Shown here piece by piece: positions 28,410 through 36,185 of a stretch of 64,000 nt of DNA. This DNA comes from Cellvibrionaceae bacterium (GTDB taxonomy: Bacteria > Pseudomonadota > Gammaproteobacteria > Pseudomonadales > Cellvibrionaceae). Below the pieces are notes generated by a model that was not told where the DNA came from, searched no databases, and worked only from the letters and a program-made list of their open reading frames with translations. The position numbers were made by a program, and so were the translations under genes. Position 1 is the stretch's first letter, and every line of letters begins with the position of its first letter. Location: positions 1 through 64,000 of the forward strand of contig JANQJP010000013.1 in assembly GCA_028281575.1 (NCBI GenBank), read 5' to 3'.

Positions 28410-29393
28410 GTGCAGCCATTTGACCGGGTTCAACAGCTCCATCAGATCCTCACAACACACCGCAGGCCCGTGTCTGTGCGCACCTTGTGCGAGCACATGG
28501 AATGTACCGATAAAACCGTAAAGCGAACCATTGATACGCTACGCGATTTCTGTCGGGCGCCACTGGTTTACTCCAGCGAGGAGAAAGGCTGGTACTATGA
28601 CAGCAAGCAGGGCGAGCGTTTCCAGTTGCCCGGTTTGTGGCTTACGGGTAACGAACTGCTATCTTTATCCGCGTTAACATCGATACTTGAAGACCTTGGC
28701 GACGGCGTGCTGCACGACGAACTGAGTGCGATCAAGCAATCCGTCGATGCCTTGCTTGCCGCCAGAAACATTGACCCTAAAGTGATTGCCTCCAGGGTGC
28801 GTGTGCTACCTATGGCTAAGCGCCAGCAAACCTCCTACCAGTTCACTGCAATAGCCGATGCTCTGATTCAGCGTAAGCAAATAAACATTCGCTATACCAG
28901 TTATAGTGGGCAGAATACTCAGCGCACAATCAGTCCGCAAACACTAGTGTACTATCGCGACAACTGGTATCTCGATGCCTGGTGCCACAAGCGCAAAGAC
29001 CTACGCACATTTTCAATACCCCGCATCCAGCATTTAAATTTGCTCGCCAGTAAAGCCAGAACTGTCAATAAAAAAGAGCTCGGCGAACACTTTCAGCAAA
29101 GCTACGGCATTTTTGCCGGTGGCAGTCACAGCACAGCAAAACTGCGTTTTTATGGTGCGACCGCTCGCGATATAGCGGCTCAGCACTGGCACCCCGAACA
29201 ACAGGGGAAATGGCAAGGCGATGAGTATCTGCTGAGCTTTCCCTACGCTGATGATCGTGAGTTAATCCAGGATATTTTGCGCCATATGCCGCACGTTTAT
29301 GTTGAAGCGCCTGTAAAACTACGCAAGCGAGTGCAGATAAAGTTGCAAGAAGGGCTGGAACGCCAGTTGAGGAAGGGGCTGGGTTTTTTATAG
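28410..29393 (+). CDS. WYL-domain transcriptional regulator of the CRISPR locus
   Basis: 327 residues, GTG start preceded by AGCGAGGG. N-terminal winged helix (residues 5-65: RVQQLHQILTTHRRPVSVRT, MECTDKTVKRTIDTL), central WYL domain (ISPQTLVYYRDNWYLDAWCHKRKDLRTF..I, residues ~175-210) and a C-terminal WCX extension. WYL regulators are frequent next to CRISPR-Cas and other defence genes and sense nucleic-acid ligands. It lies 99 bases upstream of cas3 on the same strand and probably controls cas transcription; activator or repressor cannot be told. Confidence 0.88.
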   Translation: MQPFDRVQQLHQILTTHRRPVSVRTLCEHMECTDKTVKRTIDTLRDFCRAPLVYSSEEKGWYYDSKQGERFQLPGLWLTGNELLSLSALTSILEDLGDGVLHDELSAIKQSVDALLAARNIDPKVIASRVRVLPMAKRQQTSYQFTAIADALIQRKQINIRYTSYSGQNTQRTISPQTLVYYRDNWYLDAWCHKRKDLRTFSIPRIQHLNLLASKARTVNKKELGEHFQQSYGIFAGGSHSTAKLRFYGATARDIAAQHWHPEQQGKWQGDEYLLSFPYADDRELIQDILRHMPHVYVEAPVKLRKRVQIKLQEGLERQLRKGLGFL

Positions 29394-29492
29394 CTGGATA
29401 GATATTCAGGACAGGATTTGGCTGGAGCGTTTGATAGGATCGATAAAAACGGTGGCCGAGATGGGAAGCAAAATAGAAAGGTGGTCAGTGCG

Positions 29493-31799
29493 ATGAAGTG
29501 TCAATACATAGCTCATGTTAGACAAGGGGATAACGGTGAATGGAATATTCATACGCTCCTCGACCATTCGTTGGGCACCGGGGATAGAGCCAGGCTTTTT
29601 GCTGCACCGTTTAACAGTGCCGAATGGGGCGAGTTAGCGGGGCGGTGGCATGATCTGGGTAAGGTTCGGCCTGCTTTCCAAAAGTATATTCAAACGGCTT
29701 CTGGTATGAACCCGAATGCCAGCATCGAAAGTGAGAAAGACCCCAACAAAAACCATGCTTCTACGGGCGCGATGTATGCAATAGATTTTATGAAAAAACA
29801 AGGAGCGGCGGCTTTCGGGCGAGCGCTGGCCTACATGATCGCTGGACACCATGCGGGGTTGCCGGACTATACCCGCGACGAAGCCAGGGGACGTTCTCTC
29901 GATGATGCTTTGAGTGACAAGCATTTCTTGCAAGAAGCTTTGGCAGAAGATCTCGCGCCAGAGCTATTGGAAGGAAGCGTTCCGAAGTCCCGGCTACCTG
30001 TAGATAGTTGGGATGACCTGCACTTATGGGTGCGAATGGTGTTTTCCGCGCTAGTTGATGCAGACTTTCTGGATACTGAGTCCTTCATGCAAGAGGGTAA
30101 GTCCAGGTTGCGCGAAGTCGAATATCCCACGATGAAGATGCTGCTAAGTCGGTTCGACCAACACATGCAACAATTGGTTTCTGGCAGTGATGACGGTGAT
30201 GTCAACAGAATACGTAGCGAGGTTCTGTGCCAATCTAGAATTCAGGGCAAAGATGAACCCGGAATTTATACAATGACTGTGCCTACGGGCGGAGGTAAAA
30301 CACTCAGTAGTCTGGCTTTCGCATTGGAGCATGCGGTGGCGTGCAATAAGAGAAGAGTCATCTACGCCATTCCCTATACCAGCATAATTGAGCAGACAGC
30401 GGCCATTTTTAATGAGATGTTCGAGGGCTGTGGAGAGGCGGTGCTGGAGCATCACAGCAATGTGGAGCCAGAAGACAGTAAAGAAACCACGAGTACGCGC
30501 TTGGCCGCAGAAAACTGGGATATGCCCATTGTAGTGACGACTACTGTGCAATTATTTGAATCGTTGTATGCCGCCAAACCTTCACGCTGTCGTAAATTGC
30601 ACAACCTGGCAAATACTGTGATTGTGTTAGATGAAACGCAGTTATTGCCGCCAGGTTGTTTGAATCCTATCCGCCACGTTATCCAACTTTTGGCTGAGCA
30701 CTATGGCGTAACATTTTTATTAACAACAGCGACTCCTACACCCTCTTCAGGTTTTGATGATGCGTTCGGCAAAGTACTGTTACAAGATTTGTTAACACGA
30801 GAAATCGTCGAAAGGCCGGAGCAGTACTATCAGCAGCTGAGGCGGGTAGCTTATCGTTTGCCAGGCGATTTTTATGAATCACAAAGTTGGCATGACATAG
30901 CTGAGGAAATACAGGAATACTCGACAGTACTTGCTATTGTCAATCGGCGCGATGACGCACGAGAACTTTACATGCAATTGCCGCAGGACGGCACGCTCTT
31001 TCACCTGTCTGCGTTGATGTGTCCCAAGCATCGCCAGCGAGTTATTACTGAAATCAAGCAGCGCCTGAAGGATAGGAAGCCTACGCGAGTCGTCAGTACC
31101 CAGCTCGTTGAAGCAGGCGTGGATTTTGATTTTCCGGTAGTGTTTCGCGCTGTTGCCGGACTGGATTCCATTATTCAAGCGGGTGGACGATGCAATCGCG
31201 AAGGTAAGCTTAAAAATGCAAAGGGTGAGCCAGAGCTAGGCCAGGTAGTTGTATTCGTACCTCCCACAAAGCCTCCCAAGGGTTTGCTGGAAAAGGCTTT
31301 TCAGGTGACCGCTTCTTTACTGCAGGGTTTTGATAGAGAGATCGATACACCACAAATCATTCACCGTTACTTTGAGCATCTACAAGCCGAGTTGCGCGAC
31401 TTTGACGAGTATAAGGTCTTGCCACTACTGCAGGATGACGCGGATAACATCAACATCCAGTTCCGTACGGCAGCGCTGCGTTTTCAAATGATCGAAGACC
31501 AGAGCTTTACGCTGTTTGTTGACTATGGGCGTGACGAGGCTGAAGAAAAGCAGATAAAACGTTGGCTATCAATGTTGGATGGTGAGCAGGAAACCCGTTG
31601 GTTGATTCGTAAACTGCAGCCCTTTTCGATCAGCTTATACAACTACCAGAAACAGCAGTTGTTAAATGGTGGAATGATAAAGGAAACAAAATCGGGTTAT
31701 TACGTTATCGCTGGTTCGGCGGTATACGACAAGTATCTGGGTTTTTTGATGCCCGGTAACCAGAATGTCATTAAGCAGAACTCAGGTGTTATTTCATGA
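29493..31799 (+). CDS. cas3: CRISPR-associated nuclease/helicase Cas3 (type I-C)
   Basis: 768 residues from the ATG at 29493 (MKCQYIAHVRQGD), preceded by AAAGGTGG; an upstream in-frame start lacks support. HD nuclease domain at ~15-220 (LLDHSLGTGDRA, GRWHDLGKVRPAFQ, AGHHAGLPDY), helicase domain with Walker A VPTGGGKTLSSLA, motif II LDETQLLPPG, TTATPTP and motif VI QAGGRCNREG. Recruited by Cascade to degrade target DNA. All catalytic motifs look intact. The next + gene, cas5, starts only 301 bases later, an unusually large gap that contains the crRNA-like element at 31981-32066. Confidence 0.96.
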   Translation: MKCQYIAHVRQGDNGEWNIHTLLDHSLGTGDRARLFAAPFNSAEWGELAGRWHDLGKVRPAFQKYIQTASGMNPNASIESEKDPNKNHASTGAMYAIDFMKKQGAAAFGRALAYMIAGHHAGLPDYTRDEARGRSLDDALSDKHFLQEALAEDLAPELLEGSVPKSRLPVDSWDDLHLWVRMVFSALVDADFLDTESFMQEGKSRLREVEYPTMKMLLSRFDQHMQQLVSGSDDGDVNRIRSEVLCQSRIQGKDEPGIYTMTVPTGGGKTLSSLAFALEHAVACNKRRVIYAIPYTSIIEQTAAIFNEMFEGCGEAVLEHHSNVEPEDSKETTSTRLAAENWDMPIVVTTTVQLFESLYAAKPSRCRKLHNLANTVIVLDETQLLPPGCLNPIRHVIQLLAEHYGVTFLLTTATPTPSSGFDDAFGKVLLQDLLTREIVERPEQYYQQLRRVAYRLPGDFYESQSWHDIAEEIQEYSTVLAIVNRRDDARELYMQLPQDGTLFHLSALMCPKHRQRVITEIKQRLKDRKPTRVVSTQLVEAGVDFDFPVVFRAVAGLDSIIQAGGRCNREGKLKNAKGEPELGQVVVFVPPTKPPKGLLEKAFQVTASLLQGFDREIDTPQIIHRYFEHLQAELRDFDEYKVLPLLQDDADNINIQFRTAALRFQMIEDQSFTLFVDYGRDEAEEKQIKRWLSMLDGEQETRWLIRKLQPFSISLYNYQKQQLLNGGMIKETKSGYYVIAGSAVYDKYLGFLMPGNQNVIKQNSGVIS

Positions 31800-31932
31800 G
31801 TAAAGTGAGTGCAAAAGTGAGTGCAATGGCGATTACGGCTAACCCAACAACGGTCAAGCTGATTACGACACCCCAGAAGCGCCGTTCTGACATTCGTGAT
31901 AGGGCATCAATCGTGCCTGGAAGATCAATCAT
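31789..31932 (-). CDS. Small hydrophobic protein, candidate CreT-like toxin
   Basis: 47 codons on the minus strand, filling the space between the cas3 end (11-base overlap) and the divergent promoter. The product begins MIDLPGTIDALSRMSERRFW and continues with one membrane helix, GVVISLTVVGLAVIAIALTF, ending ALTLLMK. Small single-helix peptides of this type are typical of type I toxins. The promoter TTGACC-18-TATACT (31966-31995) lies upstream and overlaps the guide match at 31938-31956. Three tiny ATG-initiated frames precede the start codon and no clear ribosome binding site is visible, so translation is probably weak. Not recognised from any family; the toxin role is inference from context. 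Confidence 0.5.
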   Translation of the reverse strand: MIDLPGTIDALSRMSERRFWGVVISLTVVGLAVIAIALTFALTLLMK

Positions 31933-31934
31933 AT

Positions 31935-31956
31935 TTCATTCATATTGCATTTGAAG
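31935..31956 (+). promoter_or_regulatory. Target site of the orphan crRNA-like guide, with TTC PAM
   Basis: TTC (31935-31937), the established type I-C PAM, is followed by ATTCATATTGCATTTG. The guide at 32021 reads ATTCACATTGCTTTTG. Fourteen of 16 positions match; the two mismatches are at guide positions 6 and 12, which are flipped out and not read in type I crRNA-target pairing. Pairing degrades after position 16. This is the partial seed match expected for transcriptional repression without DNA cleavage. Confidence 0.75.
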
Positions 31957-31973
31957 ATATAGCATAGTATATT
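31945..31973 (+). promoter_or_regulatory. Promoter for the crRNA-like RNA and cas5-8-7-4
   Basis: TTGCAT (31945-31950), 17-base spacer, TATATT (31968-31973). Predicted start near 31980, immediately before the stem of the degenerate repeat. The -35 lies inside the guide-matching site, so Cascade bound there would block this promoter. Confidence 0.55.
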
Positions 31974-31995
31974 GGCTCCGTCGGCATAAGGTCAA
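31966..31995 (-). promoter_or_regulatory. Divergent promoter for the 47-codon ORF
   Basis: On the minus strand TTGACC (31995-31990), 18-base spacer, TATACT (31971-31966); each hexamer matches the sigma-70 consensus at five of six positions. Predicted start is near 31959, inside the guide-matching site, 27 bases before the ORF start codon. It faces and overlaps the plus-strand promoter. Confidence 0.55.
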
Positions 31996-32066
31996 GCAGC
32001 CTTTTGTCGTGGATTGAAACATTCACATTGCTTTTGGTGCATTCTCAGAGGTTTTCCTCTGAGAAT
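31981..32066 (+). ncRNA. Orphan crRNA-like RNA with degenerate I-C repeat (CreA/CreR-like)
   Basis: Three parts are visible. (1) A hairpin 31982-32009, CGGCATAAGGT / loop CAAGCA / GCCTTTTGTCG, with ten pairs in eleven positions (one T-T). (2) The 11 bases TGGATTGAAAC (32010-32020), identical to the 3' end of the array repeat and joined to the stem exactly as in the array, where CGCGTCC/GGACGCG precedes the same 11 bases. Cas5c is known to cut type I-C repeats at the stem base, leaving an 11-nt 5' handle. (3) A guide of about 20 bases (32021-32040) followed by a perfect 11-bp hairpin ATTCTCAGAGG-TTTT-CCTCTGAGAAT (32041-32066). No second repeat follows. It should yield a crRNA-like guide for Cascade. 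Confidence 0.75.
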
Positions 32067-32100
32067 GACATCCAGCCAGTTTGATTAATAAGGAGATAGC

Positions 32101-32757
32101 ATGCCCAGCCAGGAACTATTTTGCCTTGAGGTCAGCGGTGATTTTGCCTGTTTTACACGTCCGGAAATGAAAGTCGAGCGGGTCTCTTACGACGTGATGA
32201 CACCTTCGGCAGCACGGGCAATTTTTGAGGCCATTCTTTGGAAGCCCGCCATCCGGTGGCAGATAGAAAAAATTGAGGTGCTAAAACCTATACGCTGGAT
32301 CAACATTCGCCGCAACGAAGTGGCAGGTGTTGCCAGCCAACGCAAGACACAAATTTTTATTGAAGATGAGCGCCAACAACGCGCCGGGTTGTTTTTGCGT
32401 GATGTTTCTTATCGTCTCTACGCACGATTTCATTTATTAGGCGATAGTGAAAATGATTCATCTGAGAATACCTACCCCAAGTTTGCTGAAATGTTTAAGC
32501 GCCGTGCCCGTAAAGGTCAGTGTTTTAATCAGCCGTATCTGGGGACGCGGGAGTTTTCTGCAAGTTTCCGTTATATCGAGCCGAAACAGTTAACGAGTGA
32601 AACATCAACGATTGATGAAGATCGCGATTTAGGCTGGATGCTGTATGACATGGACTTTTCCAACACCGATAACCCCACACCCATGTTTTTCCACGCCCAA
32701 TTAGCACAGGGAACGATAATTGTACCGCCACCGGAAAGCGAGGATGTGAGGCGATGA
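32101..32757 (+). CDS. cas5c: Cas5c (Cas5d), pre-crRNA endonuclease of type I-C Cascade
   Basis: 218 residues. N-terminal RAMP fold (ELFCLEVSGDFACFTRPEMKVERVSYDVMTPSAARAI, where the Y and downstream basic residues are expected at the active site) and the family stretch QRAGLFLRDVSYRLYARF. In type I-C systems, which lack Cas6, Cas5 cuts the repeat RNA and stays on the 5' handle. ATG preceded by AAGGAGATAGC. End overlaps cas8c by four bases (ATGA). Necessarily also the processing enzyme for the orphan repeat just upstream of its own gene. Confidence 0.95.
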   Translation: MPSQELFCLEVSGDFACFTRPEMKVERVSYDVMTPSAARAIFEAILWKPAIRWQIEKIEVLKPIRWINIRRNEVAGVASQRKTQIFIEDERQQRAGLFLRDVSYRLYARFHLLGDSENDSSENTYPKFAEMFKRRARKGQCFNQPYLGTREFSASFRYIEPKQLTSETSTIDEDRDLGWMLYDMDFSNTDNPTPMFFHAQLAQGTIIVPPPESEDVRR

Positions 32758-34487
32758 TACTACAGGCTTTGAATCGATATTATGAGCGCATGCAGGAAGC
32801 TCACCCTGGTGAACTCGCTGAATTCGGCTTTGAGCGCAAGGCGATACCGGTCATTATCCAATTGAACGAAAATGGTGAAGTTCACCAAATTCGTATTGAT
32901 AGTGACAAAGATTCCAATACGGAATACGTCCTGCCAAAGGCCATAAAGAAAACGTCCGGGGTGGCTTCCAACCTGTTGTGGGATAATGCAGAGTACGTGC
33001 TTGGTCTGGTACGCGATGGAGGTAAGCCGGAGCGAGTAGCTAAACAGCACCAAGCATTTATTGAAAGGGTTGAGCAGCTTGGTAGTGATGACAAAGGTTT
33101 GCAAGCATTAATACGCTTTTTGCACTCCTTCGATTTGCAGGCATTGCAACAACGTGCGGATTTCATTGATGAAACTTTTCATAAAAATCCTAATGTTAGT
33201 TTCAAACTTGCCAATGATACAAAACTTATCTGTGAGCGTGATTCGGTTCGAGATGCTATAAGATTGAGTTTCGTGTCCGAATCACCAGAAGCGCAGAGGA
33301 CATGCCTTATTACGGGTCAAGATGCTAATCTGGAGCGGCTCCACCCACCGATCAAAGGCGTTTGGGGAGCACAGAGTTCTGGCGCTAATATTGTTTCATT
33401 TAATCTGGATGCTTTTGCATCATTTAATAAAAAGCAGGGAGATAACTCTCCAGTTGGTGCTCAGACGGCTTTCAAGTACACCGAATCACTCAATTATCTA
33501 CTCCGTAAGGGCTCATCACAACGAACTCAGCTCGGTGATGCATCCACCGTGTTTTGGGCTGAAAAAGGTGATACGGAAATTGAAAACGCCTTTTTTCAGG
33601 TGATGTCATTACCAGACAAAGTCAGCAAAAAAGACGACCCCAACAAAAATGCCCGAAAAGTTAAGAGCGCGCTGGAAGCTTTTTACCGCGGTAGCCGTAT
33701 CTCAGATGAAGATAACCAGCGTTTTTATGTACTGGGTTTGGCGCCCAATGCTTCGCGTATTGCCATACGGTTTTGGAAGGTCTCTACGATTAAGGATATT
33801 TCCAGGAATATCCGCCAACACTACGAAGATATTTGTATTGTCCACCCAGCACAGGAAGTGCCGGAAATTCCTTTGCCGCGCCTGCTATCGCATCTGTGCT
33901 TGGAATATAAACTCAGTAATTTACCCCCGAATCTATCGGGAGAAGTCGCGCGCAGCATATTGGACAACAACCCTTATCCCTACACATTACTGGCAGCAGC
34001 CATGCGCCGTAATAAAGCGGAACAACATGTTAGTTTCCCCCGCGCCGCAATTATTAAAGCTTGTCTGAATCGACAAATTCGTCAATCACTATCATCGTTA
34101 ACGGAGCTTACTATGGCACTTGATATAAACAATACGGATACCTCTTATGTGCTCGGTCGATGGTTCGCCACACTGGAAAAAATTCAGGAGGAATCACATC
34201 CGAGTATCAATGCAACCATTAAAGATCGCTATTACGGGGCAATCAGCAGTAGTCCGGTAAATGTATTCAGCATTTTGGATCGCCTAAAGAACCATCATTT
34301 AGCCAAACTTGAGAAAAGCCACCGCACTAACAAAGAAATTCTACTGGGGGAAATTGTTGGAAAGCTCCCCGCGCGGTTACCCAGTCAGTTTTCGTTGCCG
34401 GAGCAAAGCAGTTTTTCAATTGGCTACTATCACCAGCGTCAGGACTTCTTTACCTCCAAAAAGAAATCTGACCAGTCAACTTCTTAA
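32754..34487 (+). CDS. cas8c: Cas8c (Csd1), large subunit of type I-C Cascade
   Basis: 577 residues, normal length. Family signatures: TCLITGQDANLERLHPPIKG followed by VWGAQSSGANIVSFNLDAF, then QGDNSPVGAQTAFKYT, FYVLGLAPNASRIAIRFW. Recognises the PAM and recruits Cas3; in type I-C an internal start in this gene also yields a small Cas11-like subunit. A suitable region for that (helical C-terminal ~120 residues, MALDINNTDTSYVLGRW with an in-frame ATG at 34111) is present, but without a strong ribosome binding site. Coupled to cas5c by overlap. Confidence 0.95.
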   Translation: MILQALNRYYERMQEAHPGELAEFGFERKAIPVIIQLNENGEVHQIRIDSDKDSNTEYVLPKAIKKTSGVASNLLWDNAEYVLGLVRDGGKPERVAKQHQAFIERVEQLGSDDKGLQALIRFLHSFDLQALQQRADFIDETFHKNPNVSFKLANDTKLICERDSVRDAIRLSFVSESPEAQRTCLITGQDANLERLHPPIKGVWGAQSSGANIVSFNLDAFASFNKKQGDNSPVGAQTAFKYTESLNYLLRKGSSQRTQLGDASTVFWAEKGDTEIENAFFQVMSLPDKVSKKDDPNKNARKVKSALEAFYRGSRISDEDNQRFYVLGLAPNASRIAIRFWKVSTIKDISRNIRQHYEDICIVHPAQEVPEIPLPRLLSHLCLEYKLSNLPPNLSGEVARSILDNNPYPYTLLAAAMRRNKAEQHVSFPRAAIIKACLNRQIRQSLSSLTELTMALDINNTDTSYVLGRWFATLEKIQEESHPSINATIKDRYYGAISSSPVNVFSILDRLKNHHLAKLEKSHRTNKEILLGEIVGKLPARLPSQFSLPEQSSFSIGYYHQRQDFFTSKKKSDQSTS

Positions 34488-34514
34488 ATTAAACGCCAGA
34501 GCAAGGATTTAACT

Positions 34515-35372
34515 ATGAGTATTAACCACCGCTACGATTTTGTTTATCTATTTGACGTGAAAGACGGGAACCCGAACGGCGATCCAGATGCGGGTAACAT
34601 GCCGCGGATCGACCCGGAAACAGGGCAGGGTCTGACTACCGATGTTTGTTTAAAACGCAAAGTACGTAACTTTGTAGAAATGACGCAGGTGGATGTGCCG
34701 AATAATAATATTTTTGTTAAGGAAAAAGCCGTTCTCAATAACCTGATCGCGGAGGCGCACCAGCAGGAAGGCGTTAAAGAGAAAGAAAAAGGAGATAAGA
34801 CTGCCGCAGCGAGAGACTGGATGTGTCAAAAGTATTATGATATTCGAACCTTTGGCGCGGTCATGAGTACAGGCGATAACGCCGGTCAGGTGCGCGGCCC
34901 AGTACAATTAACTTTTTCGCGCTCAATTGACCCAATTTTTGCTCAGGAGCATTCCATTACACGAATGGCCGTTGCGACTGAGGCGGAAGCAGAAAAACAA
35001 TCCGGGGACAATCGAACAATGGGGCGTAAAGCAACAGTGCCGTATGGGCTGTATCGATGCCACGGTTTTATCTCGGCGCACCTGGCTGCCCAAACTGGGT
35101 TTGATGACAGCGACCTGGAGCTATTCTGGCAGGCATTATTGAATATGTTTGATCATGACCGCTCGGCGGCACGTGGCGAAATGACAGCTCGCGGTCTTTA
35201 TGTTTTTAAACACGATAGTAAATTGGGCAATGCCCAGGCTCATGACCTCTTTGATCGTATCGACGTTTCCAGGGCCGGCAGCGAAGCGCCTAGAGCTTTT
35301 ACGGATTATCAAGTTTCTGTCGAGGAAAAAGATATGCCAGCAGGTGTTCAGCTTCTAACCGAGTTCTTGTAA
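34515..35372 (+). CDS. cas7c: Cas7c (Csd2), backbone subunit of type I-C Cascade
   Basis: 285 residues. RAMP protein with the typical N-terminus [20 protein letters not shown] and GVMSTG-like [20 protein letters not shown], plus a thumb region around residues 75-100. Several copies coat the crRNA guide. ATG preceded by AAGGATTTAACT. 27 bases after cas8c and 33 before cas4, in one operon. Confidence 0.96.
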   Translation: MSINHRYDFVYLFDVKDGNPNGDPDAGNMPRIDPETGQGLTTDVCLKRKVRNFVEMTQVDVPNNNIFVKEKAVLNNLIAEAHQQEGVKEKEKGDKTAAARDWMCQKYYDIRTFGAVMSTGDNAGQVRGPVQLTFSRSIDPIFAQEHSITRMAVATEAEAEKQSGDNRTMGRKATVPYGLYRCHGFISAHLAAQTGFDDSDLELFWQALLNMFDHDRSAARGEMTARGLYVFKHDSKLGNAQAHDLFDRIDVSRAGSEAPRAFTDYQVSVEEKDMPAGVQLLTEFL

Positions 35373-35405
35373 CGTGGCTTAAGAGCATGTTTCAAGGAAA
35401 AGCCC

Positions 35406-36023
35406 ATGGACGACTACCTCTTTATCTCTGCTCTCCAACACTACGCCTACTGCCCGCGCCAGTTCGCACTGATTCATGTTGAACAGGCATGGGCGGAAAA
35501 TCGTTTTACCGCTGAGGGGCGTATTTTGCACGAGCGGGTAGACTCTGGTGAGAAAGAGCAGCGAGGTGCTTTGCGTTACGAACGAAGCGTTCAGCTTGTC
35601 TCCGAGCGTTACGGAGTAAAGGGGAAAATGGACTTATTAGAAATCGAGAATGGCGATCCGCCGCGATACTTTCCCGTTGAGTACAAACGTGGTAAACCCA
35701 AGGTTGAAGACTGGGACAGAATCCAGCTCTGCGCTCAGGCGCTGTGTATCGAAGAGATGAAAAACACGCAGGTATCAGAGGGCGCTATCTGGTACTGGGA
35801 AGTGCGGCGGCGTGAAACCGTGGAGATGAATGAAGCATTACGGCGAACCACCGTTGCCGCTATTGAAGGCGCTCGGGAAATTCTTACTCTCGGTAAAACG
35901 CCGTCACCGATCGATAAAAAACAACGTTGCCGCGCCTGCTCCCTGGTTGATTTGTGTCAGCCGGAGACATTTCGGCAGGATTGGTCGGCGCGTTATGTTG
36001 AGCAGCTATTAACCCGACAATAA
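35406..36023 (+). CDS. cas4: Cas4 exonuclease (spacer adaptation)
   Basis: 205 residues. RecB-like nuclease with [4Fe-4S] cysteines: YCPRQFALIH near the N-terminus and CRACSLVDLCQPETF near the C-terminus (C...C-x2-C-x5-C). The nuclease core shows the PVEYKRGKPKVEDWDRIQLCAQALCIEE (the first part is motif III, the second motif Q) arrangement. Cas4 trims prespacers and selects for the PAM with Cas1-Cas2. The stop codon sits in a perfect 14-bp hairpin (36008-36039). Confidence 0.95.
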   Translation: MDDYLFISALQHYAYCPRQFALIHVEQAWAENRFTAEGRILHERVDSGEKEQRGALRYERSVQLVSERYGVKGKMDLLEIENGDPPRYFPVEYKRGKPKVEDWDRIQLCAQALCIEEMKNTQVSEGAIWYWEVRRRETVEMNEALRRTTVAAIEGAREILTLGKTPSPIDKKQRCRACSLVDLCQPETFRQDWSARYVEQLLTRQ

Positions 36024-36078
36024 AGATTGTCGGGTTAATAGGCAGCGCAGGGATGCGCTGTCGATGACCGAGGGGTCA
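36008..36078 (+). promoter_or_regulatory. Three stem-loops between cas4 and cas1, one CsrA-site-like
   Basis: Consecutive stem-loops: ATTAACCCGACAAT-AAAG-ATTGTCGGGTTAAT (36008-36039, perfect 14 bp, spans the cas4 stop); CAGCGCA-GGGA-TGCGCTG (36043-36060, perfect 7 bp); TGACC-GAGG-GGTCA (36065-36078). None is followed by a T-run, so simple termination is unlikely. The second presents CAGGGATG with GGA in the loop, close to the CsrA consensus ACARGGAUGU. They may separate expression of the effector genes from cas1-cas2. Structures are seen; function is inferred. Confidence 0.5.
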
Positions 36079-36185
36079 GCGCGAGACAGGTAAAGTCAAG
36101 AGGTTTCGCATAACATCGCCAGATTTTACTGGTCGACGGACAAATTGATCAGGAAGATCTATTTGTTCGCTAGGTTAATAGGTGC

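Noticed and set aside
32041-32066. Hairpin ATTCTCAGAGG/CCTCTGAGAAT as a Rho-independent terminator
   Set aside because: No T-run follows (GACATCC), so it is described as the 3' hairpin of the crRNA-like RNA or a processing barrier, not a terminator.
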